Program-made: the position numbers and the translations under genes | The notes under the pieces: generated by a model | What the model saw: only the letters and a program-made list of their open reading frames with translations | Database searches by the model: none | Told to the model about the DNA's origin: nothing | Part shown: positions 1 to 9,195 of the stretch, in pieces | Numbering within the stretch: position 1 is the stretch's first letter | How the letters are laid out: every line of letters starts with the position of its first letter | DNA from: Clostridiales bacterium | GTDB taxonomy: Bacteria; Bacillota; Clostridia; Peptostreptococcales; Anaerovoracaceae | Assembly: GCA_015058155.1 (NCBI GenBank) | Contig: SVCW01000003.1 | Coordinates: 1 to 64,000, forward strand | Length of the DNA stretch: 64,000 nucleotides | Reading direction: 5' to 3'

Positions 1-2
1 AA

Positions 3-1196
3 TTATTCGATGATACCTGATACAACGCCTGAACCTACTGTTCTTCCACCTTCTCTGATCGCGAATCTGAGTCCTTCTTCGATTGCGATTGGTGTGATGA
101 GGTTGATTGTCATTGTGATGTTATCTCCAGGCATGCACATTTCTACGCCTTCAGGAAGCTGAAGATCGCCTGTTACGTCTGTTGTTCTGAAGTAGAACTG
201 TGGTCTGTATCCGTTGAAGAATGGTGTATGTCTTCCGCCTTCTTCCTTCTTGAGTACGTATACTTCTCCTGTGAACTTTGTGTGTGGGTTGATTGTTCCT
301 GGCTTGCAGAGTACCTGTCCTCTTTCGATTTCTGTTCTCTGTACTCCTCTTAAGAGTGCTCCGATGTTGTCTCCTGTTTCTGCCTGATCGAGGAGCTTTC
401 TGAACATTTCTACGCCTGTTACAACTACCTTTCTCTTTTCTTCTGTAAGTCCGATGATTTCTACTTCATCTCCTACCTTGAGGACTCCTCTTTCTACTCT
501 TCCTGTTGCTACTGTTCCTCTTCCTGTGATTGAGAATACGTCTTCTACTGGCATGATGAATGGCTTGTCGTTATCTCTTTCTGGTTCTGGAATGTATGTG
601 TCTACTGCTTCGAAGAGTTCAATAATCTTGTCTCCCCATGGTCCTTCTGGATTATTTAATGCTTCAAGAGCTGATCCTCTGATGATTGGTGTGTCATCTC
701 CAGGGAATTCGTACTGGTCAAGGAGTTCTCTTACTTCCATTTCAACGAGGTCGAGAAGTTCGTCGTCGTCTACCATGTCGCACTTATTAAGGAATACGAT
801 GATGTAAGGTACGCCTACCTGTCTTGAGAGAAGGATGTGTTCTCTTGTCTGTGGCATAGGTCCATCTGTTGCAGCACATACGAGGATAGCTCCGTCCATC
901 TGTGCAGCACCTGTGATCATGTTCTTTACATAGTCAGCATGTCCTGGGCAGTCTACGTGTGCGTAGTGTCTGTTTGGTGTTTCGTATTCTACGTGAGCTG
1001 TAGCGATTGTGATACCTCTTTCTCTTTCTTCTGGAGCCTTGTCGATCATGTCGAAGTCTACCTTTTCACCGAGACCGTATCTCTGGTTAAGAGTCTTTGT
1101 GATCGCTGCTGTAAGAGTTGTCTTACCGTGGTCAACGTGACCGATTGTTCCGATATTAACGTGTGGCTTATTTCTTTCGAATTTCTGCTTTGCCAT
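3..1196 (-). CDS. tuf: Translation elongation factor Tu
   Basis: Full-length 397-residue EF-Tu, the GTPase that delivers aminoacyl-tRNA to the ribosomal A site. The G1 loop GHVDHGKT is at residues 19-26, followed by DCPGH (G3), NKCD (G4) and SALE (G5); domains 2 and 3 are complete to the terminal ...SGIIE. The ATG has a GGAGG site about 9 nt upstream. It lies downstream of sigH but has its own strong promoter and is separated from sigH by a terminator. In many Clostridia the next gene would be rpmG, which here would lie outside the window. Identification is certain. Confidence 0.99.
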   Translation of the reverse strand: MAKQKFERNKPHVNIGTIGHVDHGKTTLTAAITKTLNQRYGLGEKVDFDMIDKAPEERERGITIATAHVEYETPNRHYAHVDCPGHADYVKNMITGAAQMDGAILVCAATDGPMPQTREHILLSRQVGVPYIIVFLNKCDMVDDDELLDLVEMEVRELLDQYEFPGDDTPIIRGSALEALNNPEGPWGDKIIELFEAVDTYIPEPERDNDKPFIMPVEDVFSITGRGTVATGRVERGVLKVGDEVEIIGLTEEKRKVVVTGVEMFRKLLDQAETGDNIGALLRGVQRTEIERGQVLCKPGTINPHTKFTGEVYVLKKEEGGRHTPFFNGYRPQFYFRTTDVTGDLQLPEGVEMCMPGDNITMTINLITPIAIEEGLRFAIREGGRTVGSGVVSGIIE

Positions 1197-1275
1197 TTTT
1201 CTGGGACCTCCATAAATTTAATACTTAATTTTGAGATCAGGCCACGCCTGACGCTTTTACTAAACATACATATTA

Positions 1276-1304
1276 ATGATACTCCTTTTGCAATTCAATG
1301 TCAA
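1276..1304 (-). promoter_or_regulatory. tuf promoter (-35 TTGACA, -10 TATCAT)
   Basis: On the minus strand TTGACA (1299-1304) is followed after exactly 17 nt by TATCAT (1276-1281). This is a near-consensus housekeeping sigma promoter and gives a leader of roughly 70 nt before tuf. Confidence 0.8.
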
Positions 1305-1327
1305 TAATTGCAATGCTTTTAAGCACT

Positions 1328-1356
1328 AAAAAAGCGTCTCTTACTGACGCTTTTTT
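1328..1356 (-). terminator. Terminator after sigH
   Basis: AAAAAAGCGTC and GACGCTTTTTT form an 11-bp inverted repeat with a 7-nt loop, T-rich on both sides. It sits just after the sigH stop and before the tuf promoter, so sigH and tuf are probably separate transcripts. Confidence 0.85.
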
Positions 1357-1360
1357 CTTT

Positions 1361-1969
1361 TTATTCAAGCACGTATTTCTCTACTTTCTTTTTTATACGC
1401 TGAATCGCATTATCAATCGACTTCGGTGTTTTTCCGAGGTCTTCTGCGATGACATTGTAGTTCTTTCCCGAAAGATATGCGCTCCAGACTTTCTGCTCGA
1501 AACTGCTAAGGAACTGAGGTGTATTGATTATAATCTGTTCAATCATATCACGGACGAGCATAAGTTCCTCCGGGCTTCCTTCCGAAGAAGCAAGTATGTT
1601 TTCCATCTTTTCGCTGTCTTCCTTGTCACCCGCCGGAATATCGAGTGAAACCGAGCTGTTGAGCGGAAAATGTTTGTTGCGGCTTGCTGTCTTGATTGCA
1701 CTGATTATCTGCCTGTTTACGCAGAGACTTGCAAAAGTCCTGAACGAAGCATTTTTTCCTTCTTCATATCCCTTTACGGCCTTGAACAGTCCTATCATGC
1801 CTTCCTGCATCACATCTTCATTGTCAGCGCCTGCAATAAAATAAAGATGAGCTCTGCTTTTTACAAGGTCCTTGTATCTGCTTATAAGGGCCTCTTCAGC
1901 AGTATGGTCACCCTGCTGTGCTTTGATGACAAGTTCTTCATCCGAAACTCCGTCATATTTTCTGAACAT
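1361..1969 (-). CDS. sigH: RNA polymerase sigma-H factor
   Basis: 202-residue sigma-70 family protein (region 2 near the N-terminus including DVMQEGMIGLFKAV, region 4 at the C-terminus with a helix-turn-helix ending in KVEKY). The sequence and its place next to rlmB match SigH, which in Bacillus and Clostridium drives early stationary-phase and sporulation genes; whether this organism sporulates cannot be judged here. The ATG at 1969 (MFRKYDG) is chosen because GGAAGGAGG lies 7-8 nt upstream. A TTG six codons further upstream would place that site inside the gene. Confidence 0.93.
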   Translation of the reverse strand: MFRKYDGVSDEELVIKAQQGDHTAEEALISRYKDLVKSRAHLYFIAGADNEDVMQEGMIGLFKAVKGYEEGKNASFRTFASLCVNRQIISAIKTASRNKHFPLNSSVSLDIPAGDKEDSEKMENILASSEGSPEELMLVRDMIEQIIINTPQFLSSFEQKVWSAYLSGKNYNVIAEDLGKTPKSIDNAIQRIKKKVEKYVLE

Positions 1970-2008
1970 CAGGGCACCTCCTTCCAAAACTCATCTTTCA
2001 TTCAGATT

Positions 2009-2770
2009 TTACTTTAACTTAGCTTTTAAATCTCTCTGGCGACGCACTTCATAAAGAAGGATTGCCGCTGCATTTGATGCATTGAGCGAATTAATCTTAC
2101 CCATCATCGGCATCGATACCGTGAAATCACACTTTTCGCTTACGAGTCTGCTGATTCCGAATCCTTCCGAACCTACAACCACAGCAATTCCGCCTGTGAG
2201 GTCAGCTTCGTAATAAAGCGTATCTCCCATATCGCATGCTGCAATCCAGAGGCCTGCCTCCTTAAGTTCTTCAATCGTCCTTGCGATATTTGTAACTCTT
2301 GCTACAGGCATATACTCTACAGCTCCTGCCGAAGCCTTTGCTGCAACTTCAGTAAGTCCCACACTTCTTCTTTTCGGAATGATAACTCCATGGGCACCTG
2401 CGCCCTCAGCAGAACGCATGATAGCTCCAAGATTATGAGGATCTTCAAGCCCGTCAAGAATTATGATAAAAGGATCTTCCCCTCTTTCTTTTGCAAGCGC
2501 CAGGATGTCATCAACTTCCTTGTATTCGTACGCTGATGCGTAAGCGATTACTCCCTGATGATTAGTCGCTCCTGCGATTCTGTCGAGTGCAGTCTTTTCG
2601 GAATTCACAATCATGATTCCTCTGTCTTTTGCCATTCCGATAATCTTCTTGATTGAGCCTTCCTGTCCGGGACCTACAAGAATCTTATCGATGTCTCGAC
2701 CTGAGCGAAGTGCTTCGGTAACAGGATTTCTTCCTATGATGATGTTGTTATTAGTCTTTTTATTTTCCAT
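2009..2770 (-). CDS. rlmB: 23S rRNA 2'-O-methyltransferase RlmB (SpoU family)
   Basis: 253-residue SpoU/TrmH family methyltransferase, expected to 2'-O-methylate a guanosine in the 23S rRNA peptidyl-transferase region using S-adenosylmethionine. A short N-terminal substrate-binding domain is followed by the three SPOUT motifs: DPHNLGAIMRSAE, VVVGSEGFGIS, and SLNASNAAAILLYE. The ATG at 2770 follows the DHFR stop by 7 nt. Longer readings would overlap the DHFR gene by over 60 nt and add unrelated sequence. Part of the cysS-mrnC-thyA-folA-rlmB operon. Confidence 0.93.
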   Translation of the reverse strand: MENKKTNNNIIIGRNPVTEALRSGRDIDKILVGPGQEGSIKKIIGMAKDRGIMIVNSEKTALDRIAGATNHQGVIAYASAYEYKEVDDILALAKERGEDPFIIILDGLEDPHNLGAIMRSAEGAGAHGVIIPKRRSVGLTEVAAKASAGAVEYMPVARVTNIARTIEELKEAGLWIAACDMGDTLYYEADLTGGIAVVVGSEGFGISRLVSEKCDFTVSMPMMGKINSLNASNAAAILLYEVRRQRDLKAKLK

Positions 2771-2777
2771 AACAGCC

Positions 2778-3308
2778 CTATCTTGTATACTTTGTAAATT
2801 TGTAGGATATACCGTTTTCAGTCTGAGTCTCGCTTTCCCACACAAGCTTCATAACACCGGCAGAAACAAGCTCGTCGAGATCTTCAAAATGCTTGTCTGC
2901 CTCATACTCTCCGTCAATCTTTGTAACAAGAAACTCAGTACAGTACGGAAGGAAAATATTATATATGTTTTCACCGCCTGCTACTATAACATCTTCGTCA
3001 ATGTCAATTCCTTCTGAAAATTCGAGAGTCAGGAGTATTGTCATAAGATGGTCGAAGTTGTTTGCTACAAGTACTCTTCCGCCTTCTTTTGCTTCAGCTT
3101 CATAATTCTCATCACTTGACATTACAACTGTAGTTCTTCCCGGAAGAGCCTTGCCGCCTGGAAGTGATTCGAGTGTCTTTCTTCCCATGATGAGAACCTT
3201 GCCGAGTGTCTGTTCCTTGAAATACTTGAGATCGCCGGGAATGTGGACAAGAAGTGCATTATCCTTACCTATTCCCCAGTTCTTGTCAACTGCTACGATT
3301 GTCTTCAT
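2778..3308 (-). CDS. folA: Dihydrofolate reductase
   Basis: 176-residue DHFR, which reduces dihydrofolate to tetrahydrofolate with NADPH. Visible motifs are NWGIG (10-14), the substrate aspartate D26 in IPGDLKYF, MGRKT (41-45, NADPH binding) and the Gly-Gly of AGGENIY (111-112). The tryptophan usual before the catalytic loop is replaced by His (VHIPGD), a variation I believe occurs in Clostridia. It follows thyA directly (12 nt), which makes biochemical sense because ThyA produces dihydrofolate. Confidence 0.95.
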   Translation of the reverse strand: MKTIVAVDKNWGIGKDNALLVHIPGDLKYFKEQTLGKVLIMGRKTLESLPGGKALPGRTTVVMSSDENYEAEAKEGGRVLVANNFDHLMTILLTLEFSEGIDIDEDVIVAGGENIYNIFLPYCTEFLVTKIDGEYEADKHFEDLDELVSAGVMKLVWESETQTENGISYKFTKYTR

Positions 3309-3320
3309 ATAATCACCTTC

Positions 3321-4151
3321 TTAAATTGCGATTGGAATTCCTGTTATCTGAGGATTCTTCTGATAGTCTATGATTTCTATGTCATCAGTTGTAAATTTGT
3401 AGAAGTCCTTAACATCAGGATTGAGTCTGAATTTAGGTGCAGGGAACTGTGGTCTTTCGATAAGTTCCTTTACAATCTCAATATGTCTGTCATAAATATG
3501 TGCATCCGCAATTACATGAACCAGTTCACCAGGTTCAAGTCCTGAAACCTGTGCCATCATGTGAACGAGTACTGAATACTGCACAACATTCCAGTTGTTT
3601 GCTGCAAGCACATCCTGTGAACGCTGGTTTAGGATTGCGTTGAGCTTGTTTCCTGTAACGTTGAATGTCACGCTGTAAGCACAAGGTTCAAGGTTCATTT
3701 CATGAAGATCCTGGAAGTTGAAGATATTTGTCATGATTCTTCTTGAATATGGTGTATTCTTGAGGCACCAGAGTACGTTGTCAACCTGGTCCATTTCACC
3801 CTGGGCGAACTTGTATTTAACACCCATCTGATAGCCATATGCCTTTCCGATTGAACCGTCTTCATCAGCCCATTCATCCCAGATATGAGGCTTTAAATCA
3901 TGGATATTGTTTGACTTTCTCTGCCATATCCAGAGGAGTTCATCAACAGCCGACTTCACAAATGTTGGACGGAGAGTGAGAGCCGGAAATTCTTCCTGAA
4001 GGTCATATCTGTTGATTACGCCAAATCTCTTGATAGTGTGCGCCGGTGTACCGTCTTCCCATTTTGCTCTTACTATCTGGCCTTCAGATGAGTAACCGTT
4101 GTCAATGATATCGCGACACATGTTTACAAATAATACGTCTGCTTTACTCAT
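3321..4151 (-). CDS. thyA: Thymidylate synthase (ThyA type)
   Basis: 276-residue classical thymidylate synthase, converting dUMP to dTMP with methylene-THF and leaving dihydrofolate. The catalytic cysteine is C157 in LEPCAYSV (the usual motif is PPCH), followed by QRSQD with the phosphate-binding Arg and DAHIYDRH. Its ATG overlaps the mrnC stop by one nucleotide (TAATG), so translation is probably coupled. In several clostridial genomes the same slot holds the unrelated enzyme thyX; here thyA plus folA occupy it. Confidence 0.96.
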   Translation of the reverse strand: MSKADVLFVNMCRDIIDNGYSSEGQIVRAKWEDGTPAHTIKRFGVINRYDLQEEFPALTLRPTFVKSAVDELLWIWQRKSNNIHDLKPHIWDEWADEDGSIGKAYGYQMGVKYKFAQGEMDQVDNVLWCLKNTPYSRRIMTNIFNFQDLHEMNLEPCAYSVTFNVTGNKLNAILNQRSQDVLAANNWNVVQYSVLVHMMAQVSGLEPGELVHVIADAHIYDRHIEIVKELIERPQFPAPKFRLNPDVKDFYKFTTDDIEIIDYQKNPQITGIPIAI

Positions 4152-4582
4152 TATTTTTGACTCCTTTCTTTTTCTATGGCGGAAATTGCCGTATTTATCA
4201 TTAATTCAAGTCGTTCCTTTTCTTCAAGAAGATAAAGGTATCCGACAAGTGCTTCAAACGCTGTTGCCCATTTATATGTCATGGCGTCTGCATTTTTGGC
4301 TTTTGATGATATCTTGTGATTTCTTGCTCTTCTTACGATTGCAGCTTCATCATCAGTTAATCGAAAAGCTCCTTCAGAAGGAGCTTCGATATCTTCTTTT
4401 TCACGTACAAATTTCTTTATGGCAAATGCCTGTCCGTCAGCCCTTACGAATGCCACGGCTCTTTTGTGGAGCACATCAACATTCGAGGCATTGTCATGCA
4501 TGACATACTGTCTTACGTATGTTTCATATACGGCATCGCCGATGTAAGCAAGAGCAGTTGTATTCATCTGCCTTACATCCAT
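4151..4582 (-). CDS. mrnC: Mini-ribonuclease 3
   Basis: 143-residue RNase III-like protein lacking the double-stranded RNA-binding domain, as expected for Mini-III, which matures 23S rRNA in Bacillus. The catalytic signature is GDAVYE (15-20) and the second acidic helix is ATAFEALVGYLYLL. It follows cysS by 3 nt and overlaps thyA by 1 nt. The cysS-mrnC-rlmB neighbourhood is a conserved Firmicutes arrangement and supports the name. Confidence 0.93.
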   Translation of the reverse strand: MDVRQMNTTALAYIGDAVYETYVRQYVMHDNASNVDVLHKRAVAFVRADGQAFAIKKFVREKEDIEAPSEGAFRLTDDEAAIVRRARNHKISSKAKNADAMTYKWATAFEALVGYLYLLEEKERLELMINTAISAIEKERSQK

Positions 4583-4585
4583 AAT

Positions 4586-5983
4586 TTATCCCTTAATAAT
4601 CTGTACGCCCTGTGGTGTATCCTTTAATGTGATTCCCTTTTCCTTGAGAATGTCTCTGATTTCGTCAGCTCTTGCAAAGTTCTTATCTTTTCTTGCCTGC
4701 TGTCTTTCGTCAACGAGAGCCTGGATTTCAGCGTCGATTCCGTCATCTTCATTGTCCTGAAGAAGTCCGAGAACGTTTGTGAGTTCGAGGAGGAGGTCAA
4801 GTGCAGCCTTTGCGAATTCCTTGCTTGCTCCGTCCTTTGTCTGTGTATTGATTGCTGTTACGAGTTCAAAGATAGCTGTAATTGCGTCTGCAGTGTTGAG
4901 GTCGTCGTCCATCTTTTCGATGAAGTCAGCCTTGTACTTTCCGAGGTCTTCGAGCGCTTCCTTTTCTGCATCAGTCATTCCGTCAGTTCCTGCACCTGCG
5001 AGATACTTGAGGTTGTCTCTTGCATTCTGCATTCTTGCAAGTCCGTTCTTTGACTGTTCCATAAGAGCATCTGAGAAGTTGATAGGGTTTCTGTAGTGAC
5101 CTGAAAGGAGGAAGAATCTCATTACTTCTCCGCTGTAATCCTTTAAGATGTCACGAACTGTAAAGAAGTTACCCTTTGACTTACTCATCTTTTCATTATC
5201 AATTGTGATGTATCCGTTGTGCATCCAGTAGTTAGCAAACGGAACGCCGTTGCAGCATTCTGACTGGGCAATTTCGTTTTCATGATGAGGGAACTGGAGA
5301 TCCTGTCCGCCTGCATGGATATCGATTGTGTTTCCAAGGTGCTTCTTTGACATTGCTGAACATTCGATATGCCAGCCTGGTCTTCCCATGCCCCAAGGAG
5401 TTTCCCATGCGATTTCATCATCAGTCTTTCTTGCCTTCCAGAGAGCAAAGTCGAGAGGGTCATTTTTGATTTCACCTACTTCGATTCTTGCACCTGCTTC
5501 GAGGTCATCGATGTTCTGCTTTGAAAGCTTGCCGTATTCGTCAAACTTACGAGTTGAGAAATATACATCTCCGTTTACTTCATATGCATAACCCTTATCG
5601 ATAAGTGTCTGTACGAACTCGATGATTTCAGTGATATGTTCTGATACTTTCGGATGAACGTCTGCAACCTTTACATTGAGAGCACCTGCATCCTTGTAGT
5701 ATTCCTGAATGTACTTTTCTGATACTTCAGGAGCGCTGATTCCTTCTTCCTTCGCACGGTTGATGATCTTATCGTCAACGTCAGTGAAGTTCTGAACGAA
5801 TTTTACCTTGTATCCTGTATATTCCAAATATCTTCTGAGTGTATCAAACGTAACAAAAGGTCTTGCGTTTCCGATATGGAAGAAGTTATATACTGTAGGT
5901 CCACAGACATAGATCTTTACTTCATTCGGATCTATTGGGACAAATTCTTCTTTCTTTCTGGTTAATGTGTTGTATACCTTCAT
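4586..5983 (-). CDS. cysS: Cysteinyl-tRNA synthetase
   Basis: 465-residue class I aminoacyl-tRNA synthetase. The HIGH-type motif is HIGN (36-39) and the KMSKS motif is intact. Likely zinc ligands are C27 (VCGPT), the Cys of WHIECS and the His pair of PHHENEIAQSE. The C-terminal helical anticodon-binding region ends in GVQIIKG. No T-box leader is visible in the short upstream space. Confidence 0.97.
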   Translation of the reverse strand: MKVYNTLTRKKEEFVPIDPNEVKIYVCGPTVYNFFHIGNARPFVTFDTLRRYLEYTGYKVKFVQNFTDVDDKIINRAKEEGISAPEVSEKYIQEYYKDAGALNVKVADVHPKVSEHITEIIEFVQTLIDKGYAYEVNGDVYFSTRKFDEYGKLSKQNIDDLEAGARIEVGEIKNDPLDFALWKARKTDDEIAWETPWGMGRPGWHIECSAMSKKHLGNTIDIHAGGQDLQFPHHENEIAQSECCNGVPFANYWMHNGYITIDNEKMSKSKGNFFTVRDILKDYSGEVMRFFLLSGHYRNPINFSDALMEQSKNGLARMQNARDNLKYLAGAGTDGMTDAEKEALEDLGKYKADFIEKMDDDLNTADAITAIFELVTAINTQTKDGASKEFAKAALDLLLELTNVLGLLQDNEDDGIDAEIQALVDERQQARKDKNFARADEIRDILKEKGITLKDTPQGVQIIKG

Positions 5984-6002
5984 ATGCTTTACCTCTTAAA
6001 TC

Positions 6003-6044
6003 AAAAAATAAATATTAGGCAAGTGAATATACCTGCCTAATATT
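6003..6044 (-). terminator. Terminator after the M23 peptidase gene
   Basis: AATATTAGGCA / TGCCTAATATT, an 11-bp perfect stem with a 12-nt loop, is followed on the minus strand by a T-rich run (TATTTTTT). It separates the upstream M23 gene from cysS. Confidence 0.75.
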
Positions 6045-6075
6045 ATATACCTTTTCCGTTAGTTTTTCAAACACA

Positions 6076-7341
6076 TTATAGATAGTTCATAGGGTTTTTA
6101 GCTACGCCATTTTCAATTACTTCAAAATGGAGATGATATCCTGTAGCATTGCCGGTAATGCCTACCGCTCCTATTACTTCACCCTTCTGTACATCCTGAC
6201 CGATTGTAACACCGATAGATTCACAATGTGCATACTTCGTAACCATTCCGTTACCGTGATCAACAACTATAAGAAGTCCGTATGTTCCTTCCCAGCCAGC
6301 CTTGATAACTGTTCCGTCATCCGCAGCCATGATATCTGTTCCTCTAGGAGCTCTTAAATCAACAGCTCTGTGGAATCCACCACCTCTTGAACCGTAAGGT
6401 GATGATATTTCAATATACGCAAGCGGGAACTGAAGCTGTCCTGAACCTGTCTGAACAGCGATTGTTGATGTACCTGCGAGCGCAATCTGTGTCACAGGTT
6501 CCGAAAGTACTGTTTCACTTAAAACGTTGTTTGCGATTTCAACACCGTTTTTCTTAGTGATTTCTGCTGTAACTTCCTTACTACCAGTCTGTCCTACACT
6601 CTGAACCTGTACCTGTCCCTTATAGAGGTCTTCAGTATAAGTATAAGCGATGTCGTAAGGTATAGACTTGATATCAGTAACCTTTTCCTTGATTGTGAGA
6701 TGCACAAAAGGATTTGTCTGATACAGGTTAATCTGCTGTCCTACTGCGAGGAACTTGCTTGCACCCGGATTCATCTCTTCAAGTTCGTAAACCGACATAT
6801 CATGTGCGATTGCGATGTCCCAGAGAGTATCTCCGCCCTGTACAGTGTATGTGAGAGGAACGGCAGTACCATTGATGATATAATTGATAGCTTCATCAAC
6901 CTTACAGAGATATGTTTCTGTTACTGTCTTATCTTCTTCCGCTTCCTCAGCTGTTATGATATCTAATTCTTCATAAGTTACTTCTTCATCAAATGCATAT
7001 TCAATGATTTCTGAGCCAGGTGTCTGATAATGGCTTATAATACCATCTATAACTGCCTGTGCTTCTTCTTCAGTCGCAAGATATACAAGGTCATCACCAT
7101 TAATCATAATAGCATAACCTGTTGAATCATCGATAAATGCTTTTCTTTCTTCTCCCTTTAATTCTAATCCTTCAAAATCCTCTATTGCTGTAAAGTCAAT
7201 ATTACGCAGATCCCCTATTGCTTCGGCAGTCATAGTAACGAAACCATTGCTACCACCGCTTTCGCCTGCTGTCGCATACACAGTTACTCCTGCAAGAAGT
7301 ACTGCGAGTACGATACAGCACGTTTTCATAAGTTTAATCAT
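6076..7341 (-). CDS. LysM-G5-M23 cell wall endopeptidase
   Basis: 421-residue exported or membrane-anchored protein. An N-terminal hydrophobic segment (about 5-25) is followed by an unassigned region, a LysM peptidoglycan-binding domain (about 164-207, TYTVQGGDTLWDIA), a G5-type domain (about 213-290) and a C-terminal M23 peptidase domain (about 320-420). The LytM zinc ligands are present: H324 and D328 in FHRAVDL, and H405 in YHLHF. It probably cleaves peptide crosslinks in peptidoglycan. SpoIIQ-like or general wall-remodelling roles are both possible. Confidence 0.9.
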   Translation of the reverse strand: MIKLMKTCCIVLAVLLAGVTVYATAGESGGSNGFVTMTAEAIGDLRNIDFTAIEDFEGLELKGEERKAFIDDSTGYAIMINGDDLVYLATEEEAQAVIDGIISHYQTPGSEIIEYAFDEEVTYEELDIITAEEAEEDKTVTETYLCKVDEAINYIINGTAVPLTYTVQGGDTLWDIAIAHDMSVYELEEMNPGASKFLAVGQQINLYQTNPFVHLTIKEKVTDIKSIPYDIAYTYTEDLYKGQVQVQSVGQTGSKEVTAEITKKNGVEIANNVLSETVLSEPVTQIALAGTSTIAVQTGSGQLQFPLAYIEISSPYGSRGGGFHRAVDLRAPRGTDIMAADDGTVIKAGWEGTYGLLIVVDHGNGMVTKYAHCESIGVTIGQDVQKGEVIGAVGITGNATGYHLHFEVIENGVAKNPMNYL

Positions 7342-7469
7342 GCCTTTCTTTCCTCACATTTAGATTTGCAACTTTTGAGTTGCCCGTTTATTGTTACATA
7401 AATATTACAATTATGTCAACCCAAAACGGAATTTTTTCACATAACCTTCAAATTGGTAATATGCGGAAA

Positions 7470-7952
7470 TTAGCCTTCAAATACTGTTACTTTCACCATT
7501 TTCTGGTCTTCGAGAGGCTTATCCATCATGTTTCTCTTAGTATTTACAATTCTATCTGCAGCATCCATACCTTCTGTAATCTTTCCGAATGCAGCATACT
7601 GTCCGTCGAGATGAGGAGCATCTTCTACCATGATAAAGAACTGTGAACCGGCTGAATCAGGATGCATTGCTCTTGCCATTGAAAGTACGCCTCTTGTATG
7701 CTTGAGATCGTTCTTAACGCCGTTTGCAGCAAATTCGCCCTTGATGTTGTGTCCAGGACCGCCAGTTCCTCTTCCTTCAGGACATCCACCCTGAATCATA
7801 AAGCCAGGAATAACTCTGTGGAAAATAAGACCGTCATAAAATCCCTTTTCAGCGAGATCCTTGAAATTAGCTACTGTGATAGGTGCGATTTCAGGATAAA
7901 GCTCACCCTTCATGATATCGCCGTTTTCCATTTCAATCTGTACATATAACAT
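7470..7952 (-). CDS. Cyclophilin-type peptidyl-prolyl isomerase
   Basis: 160-residue single-domain cyclophilin with no signal peptide, expected to be a cytoplasmic prolyl isomerase. The active-site signatures FHRVIPGFMIQGG and SQFFIM are intact, as is HLDGQYAAFGK. The ATG at 7952 (MLYVQIE) is chosen because GGAGG lies 8 nt upstream; the ATG five codons further up overlaps that site. Confidence 0.95.
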   Translation of the reverse strand: MLYVQIEMENGDIMKGELYPEIAPITVANFKDLAEKGFYDGLIFHRVIPGFMIQGGCPEGRGTGGPGHNIKGEFAANGVKNDLKHTRGVLSMARAMHPDSAGSQFFIMVEDAPHLDGQYAAFGKITEGMDAADRIVNTKRNMMDKPLEDQKMVKVTVFEG

Positions 7953-8065
7953 TTCGTTTACCTCCATTACTATTAAAACTTAACATTTACCAGCGTGCGA
8001 GTGGTCCTCGCTCACAAGAAAAATTGTTCGATCGAAGCACACCGCGCGCTCACACGAACCATAAT

Positions 8066-8617
8066 TTAAAAAGAAACTGCAGGTAGAAGCGGTAACGCCG
8101 CTCCGACTGCTGCCATAAGAAGCGTAATCTTTATCGGGCTGAGCTTCGTTTTTGAAATCAGTAAAAACGATACTACGAAGATTGCTGCAGGCACGGGGTT
8201 AAGATGTGTGCCTGTCCAGAGAACAGTCTGTCCGATTACGATTACAGCTGAAGCTATAAGTCCTGCAGTTACAGGTCTTATACCAGTAAAAAGCCCCTTG
8301 ATTATGTTGCTTTCACTAAATTTTTTAAGAAATGATGAAACAATCAGAATCAGAATAAACGATGGCATTCCAACACCGAGCGTCGCAGCCGCCGCACCAA
8401 AAACTCCTGCAGTATTGAATCCTACATATGTTGCCGCATTAACTGCAATAGGACCAGGTGTAACCTGTGAAAGCGGTACAAGCATTGCAAGCTCTTCCGC
8501 ACTCATAAATCCTGCATCTTCAACAGTTTTGAAAATCAGAGGAAGCATCGCATATCCGCCACCGAAACTGAAAGCTCCTATTTTAAAGAAAATCATGAAA
8601 AGGTGTAGTAAATCCAT
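8066..8617 (-). CDS. Chromate transporter (ChrA) family protein, half 2
   Basis: 183-residue membrane protein made of one CHR domain. It carries the family signatures FKIGAFSFGGGYAMLPL near the N-terminus and SQVTPGPIAVNAATYVG. Short ChrA proteins occur as pairs and probably act as heterodimers. Some move chromate, others have unknown substrates. The start is 2 nt after the stop of its partner, in the same direction as proS. Confidence 0.88.
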   Translation of the reverse strand: MDLLHLFMIFFKIGAFSFGGGYAMLPLIFKTVEDAGFMSAEELAMLVPLSQVTPGPIAVNAATYVGFNTAGVFGAAAATLGVGMPSFILILIVSSFLKKFSESNIIKGLFTGIRPVTAGLIASAVIVIGQTVLWTGTHLNPVPAAIFVVSFLLISKTKLSPIKITLLMAAVGAALPLLPAVSF

Positions 8618-8619
8618 AG

Positions 8620-9189
8620 CTATAAATCCCCCTTTTCAGTTTTTTCTTTTATTCTTTTTGAATTCATGCCCGCATATATGATTCCCGCAATACCGCCTCC
8701 GATAATTACAGGAACAACTCCGACCTCAAGAATTCCTACAAGGAAGAAGCTGAGTGCTGCGAGCACAGCTCCGAAAGCGCCCTTAATTACCTGCTTTCCG
8801 AGCTTTATTGCCGAATACATAATAAGTGCACATGATGATGCGGTAATCGCAGTGAACGCACTATCAACATACTTGTTCTCCCCAATCGTCGAAAGAAGAA
8901 GAACTGCACATATTATAATCATAAACGAAGGGAGAATTACTCCCAGCGTAGAAAAAAGGGCTCCGGCAAAGCCCCTTCTCTTATAACCTATATAAGTAGC
9001 AGTATTTATGGCGATAACTCCCGGCATGGCCTGTGTTACGGCAACACAATCAACCATTTCCTCTTCAGTCAGCCACTTGTAATCATCAACCGCCATCTTC
9101 TGAATCAGCGGGAGCATCGCAAGGCCCCCGCCAAATGTGAACATTCCGATTTTAAAGAAGCCGGTAAACATTCTGAATAGTTCTTTCAT
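8620..9189 (-). CDS. Chromate transporter (ChrA) family protein, half 1
   Basis: 189-residue partner of the next gene with one CHR domain: FKIGMFTFGGGLAMLPLI, then TQAMPGVIAINTATYIG. About five hydrophobic segments are visible. It follows proS by 6 nt, so the pair is probably co-transcribed with the synthetase. Such placement is opportunistic and gives no clue to the substrate. Confidence 0.88.
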   Translation of the reverse strand: MKELFRMFTGFFKIGMFTFGGGLAMLPLIQKMAVDDYKWLTEEEMVDCVAVTQAMPGVIAINTATYIGYKRRGFAGALFSTLGVILPSFMIIICAVLLLSTIGENKYVDSAFTAITASSCALIMYSAIKLGKQVIKGAFGAVLAALSFFLVGILEVGVVPVIIGGGIAGIIYAGMNSKRIKEKTEKGDL

Positions 9190-9195
9190 TCTTTG

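Noticed and set aside
837-1307. Long open frame on the plus strand opposite tuf
   Set aside because: It lies antisense to an unmistakable EF-Tu gene and is rich in Cys, Val and Ser as expected from reversed biased codons; no ribosome binding site.
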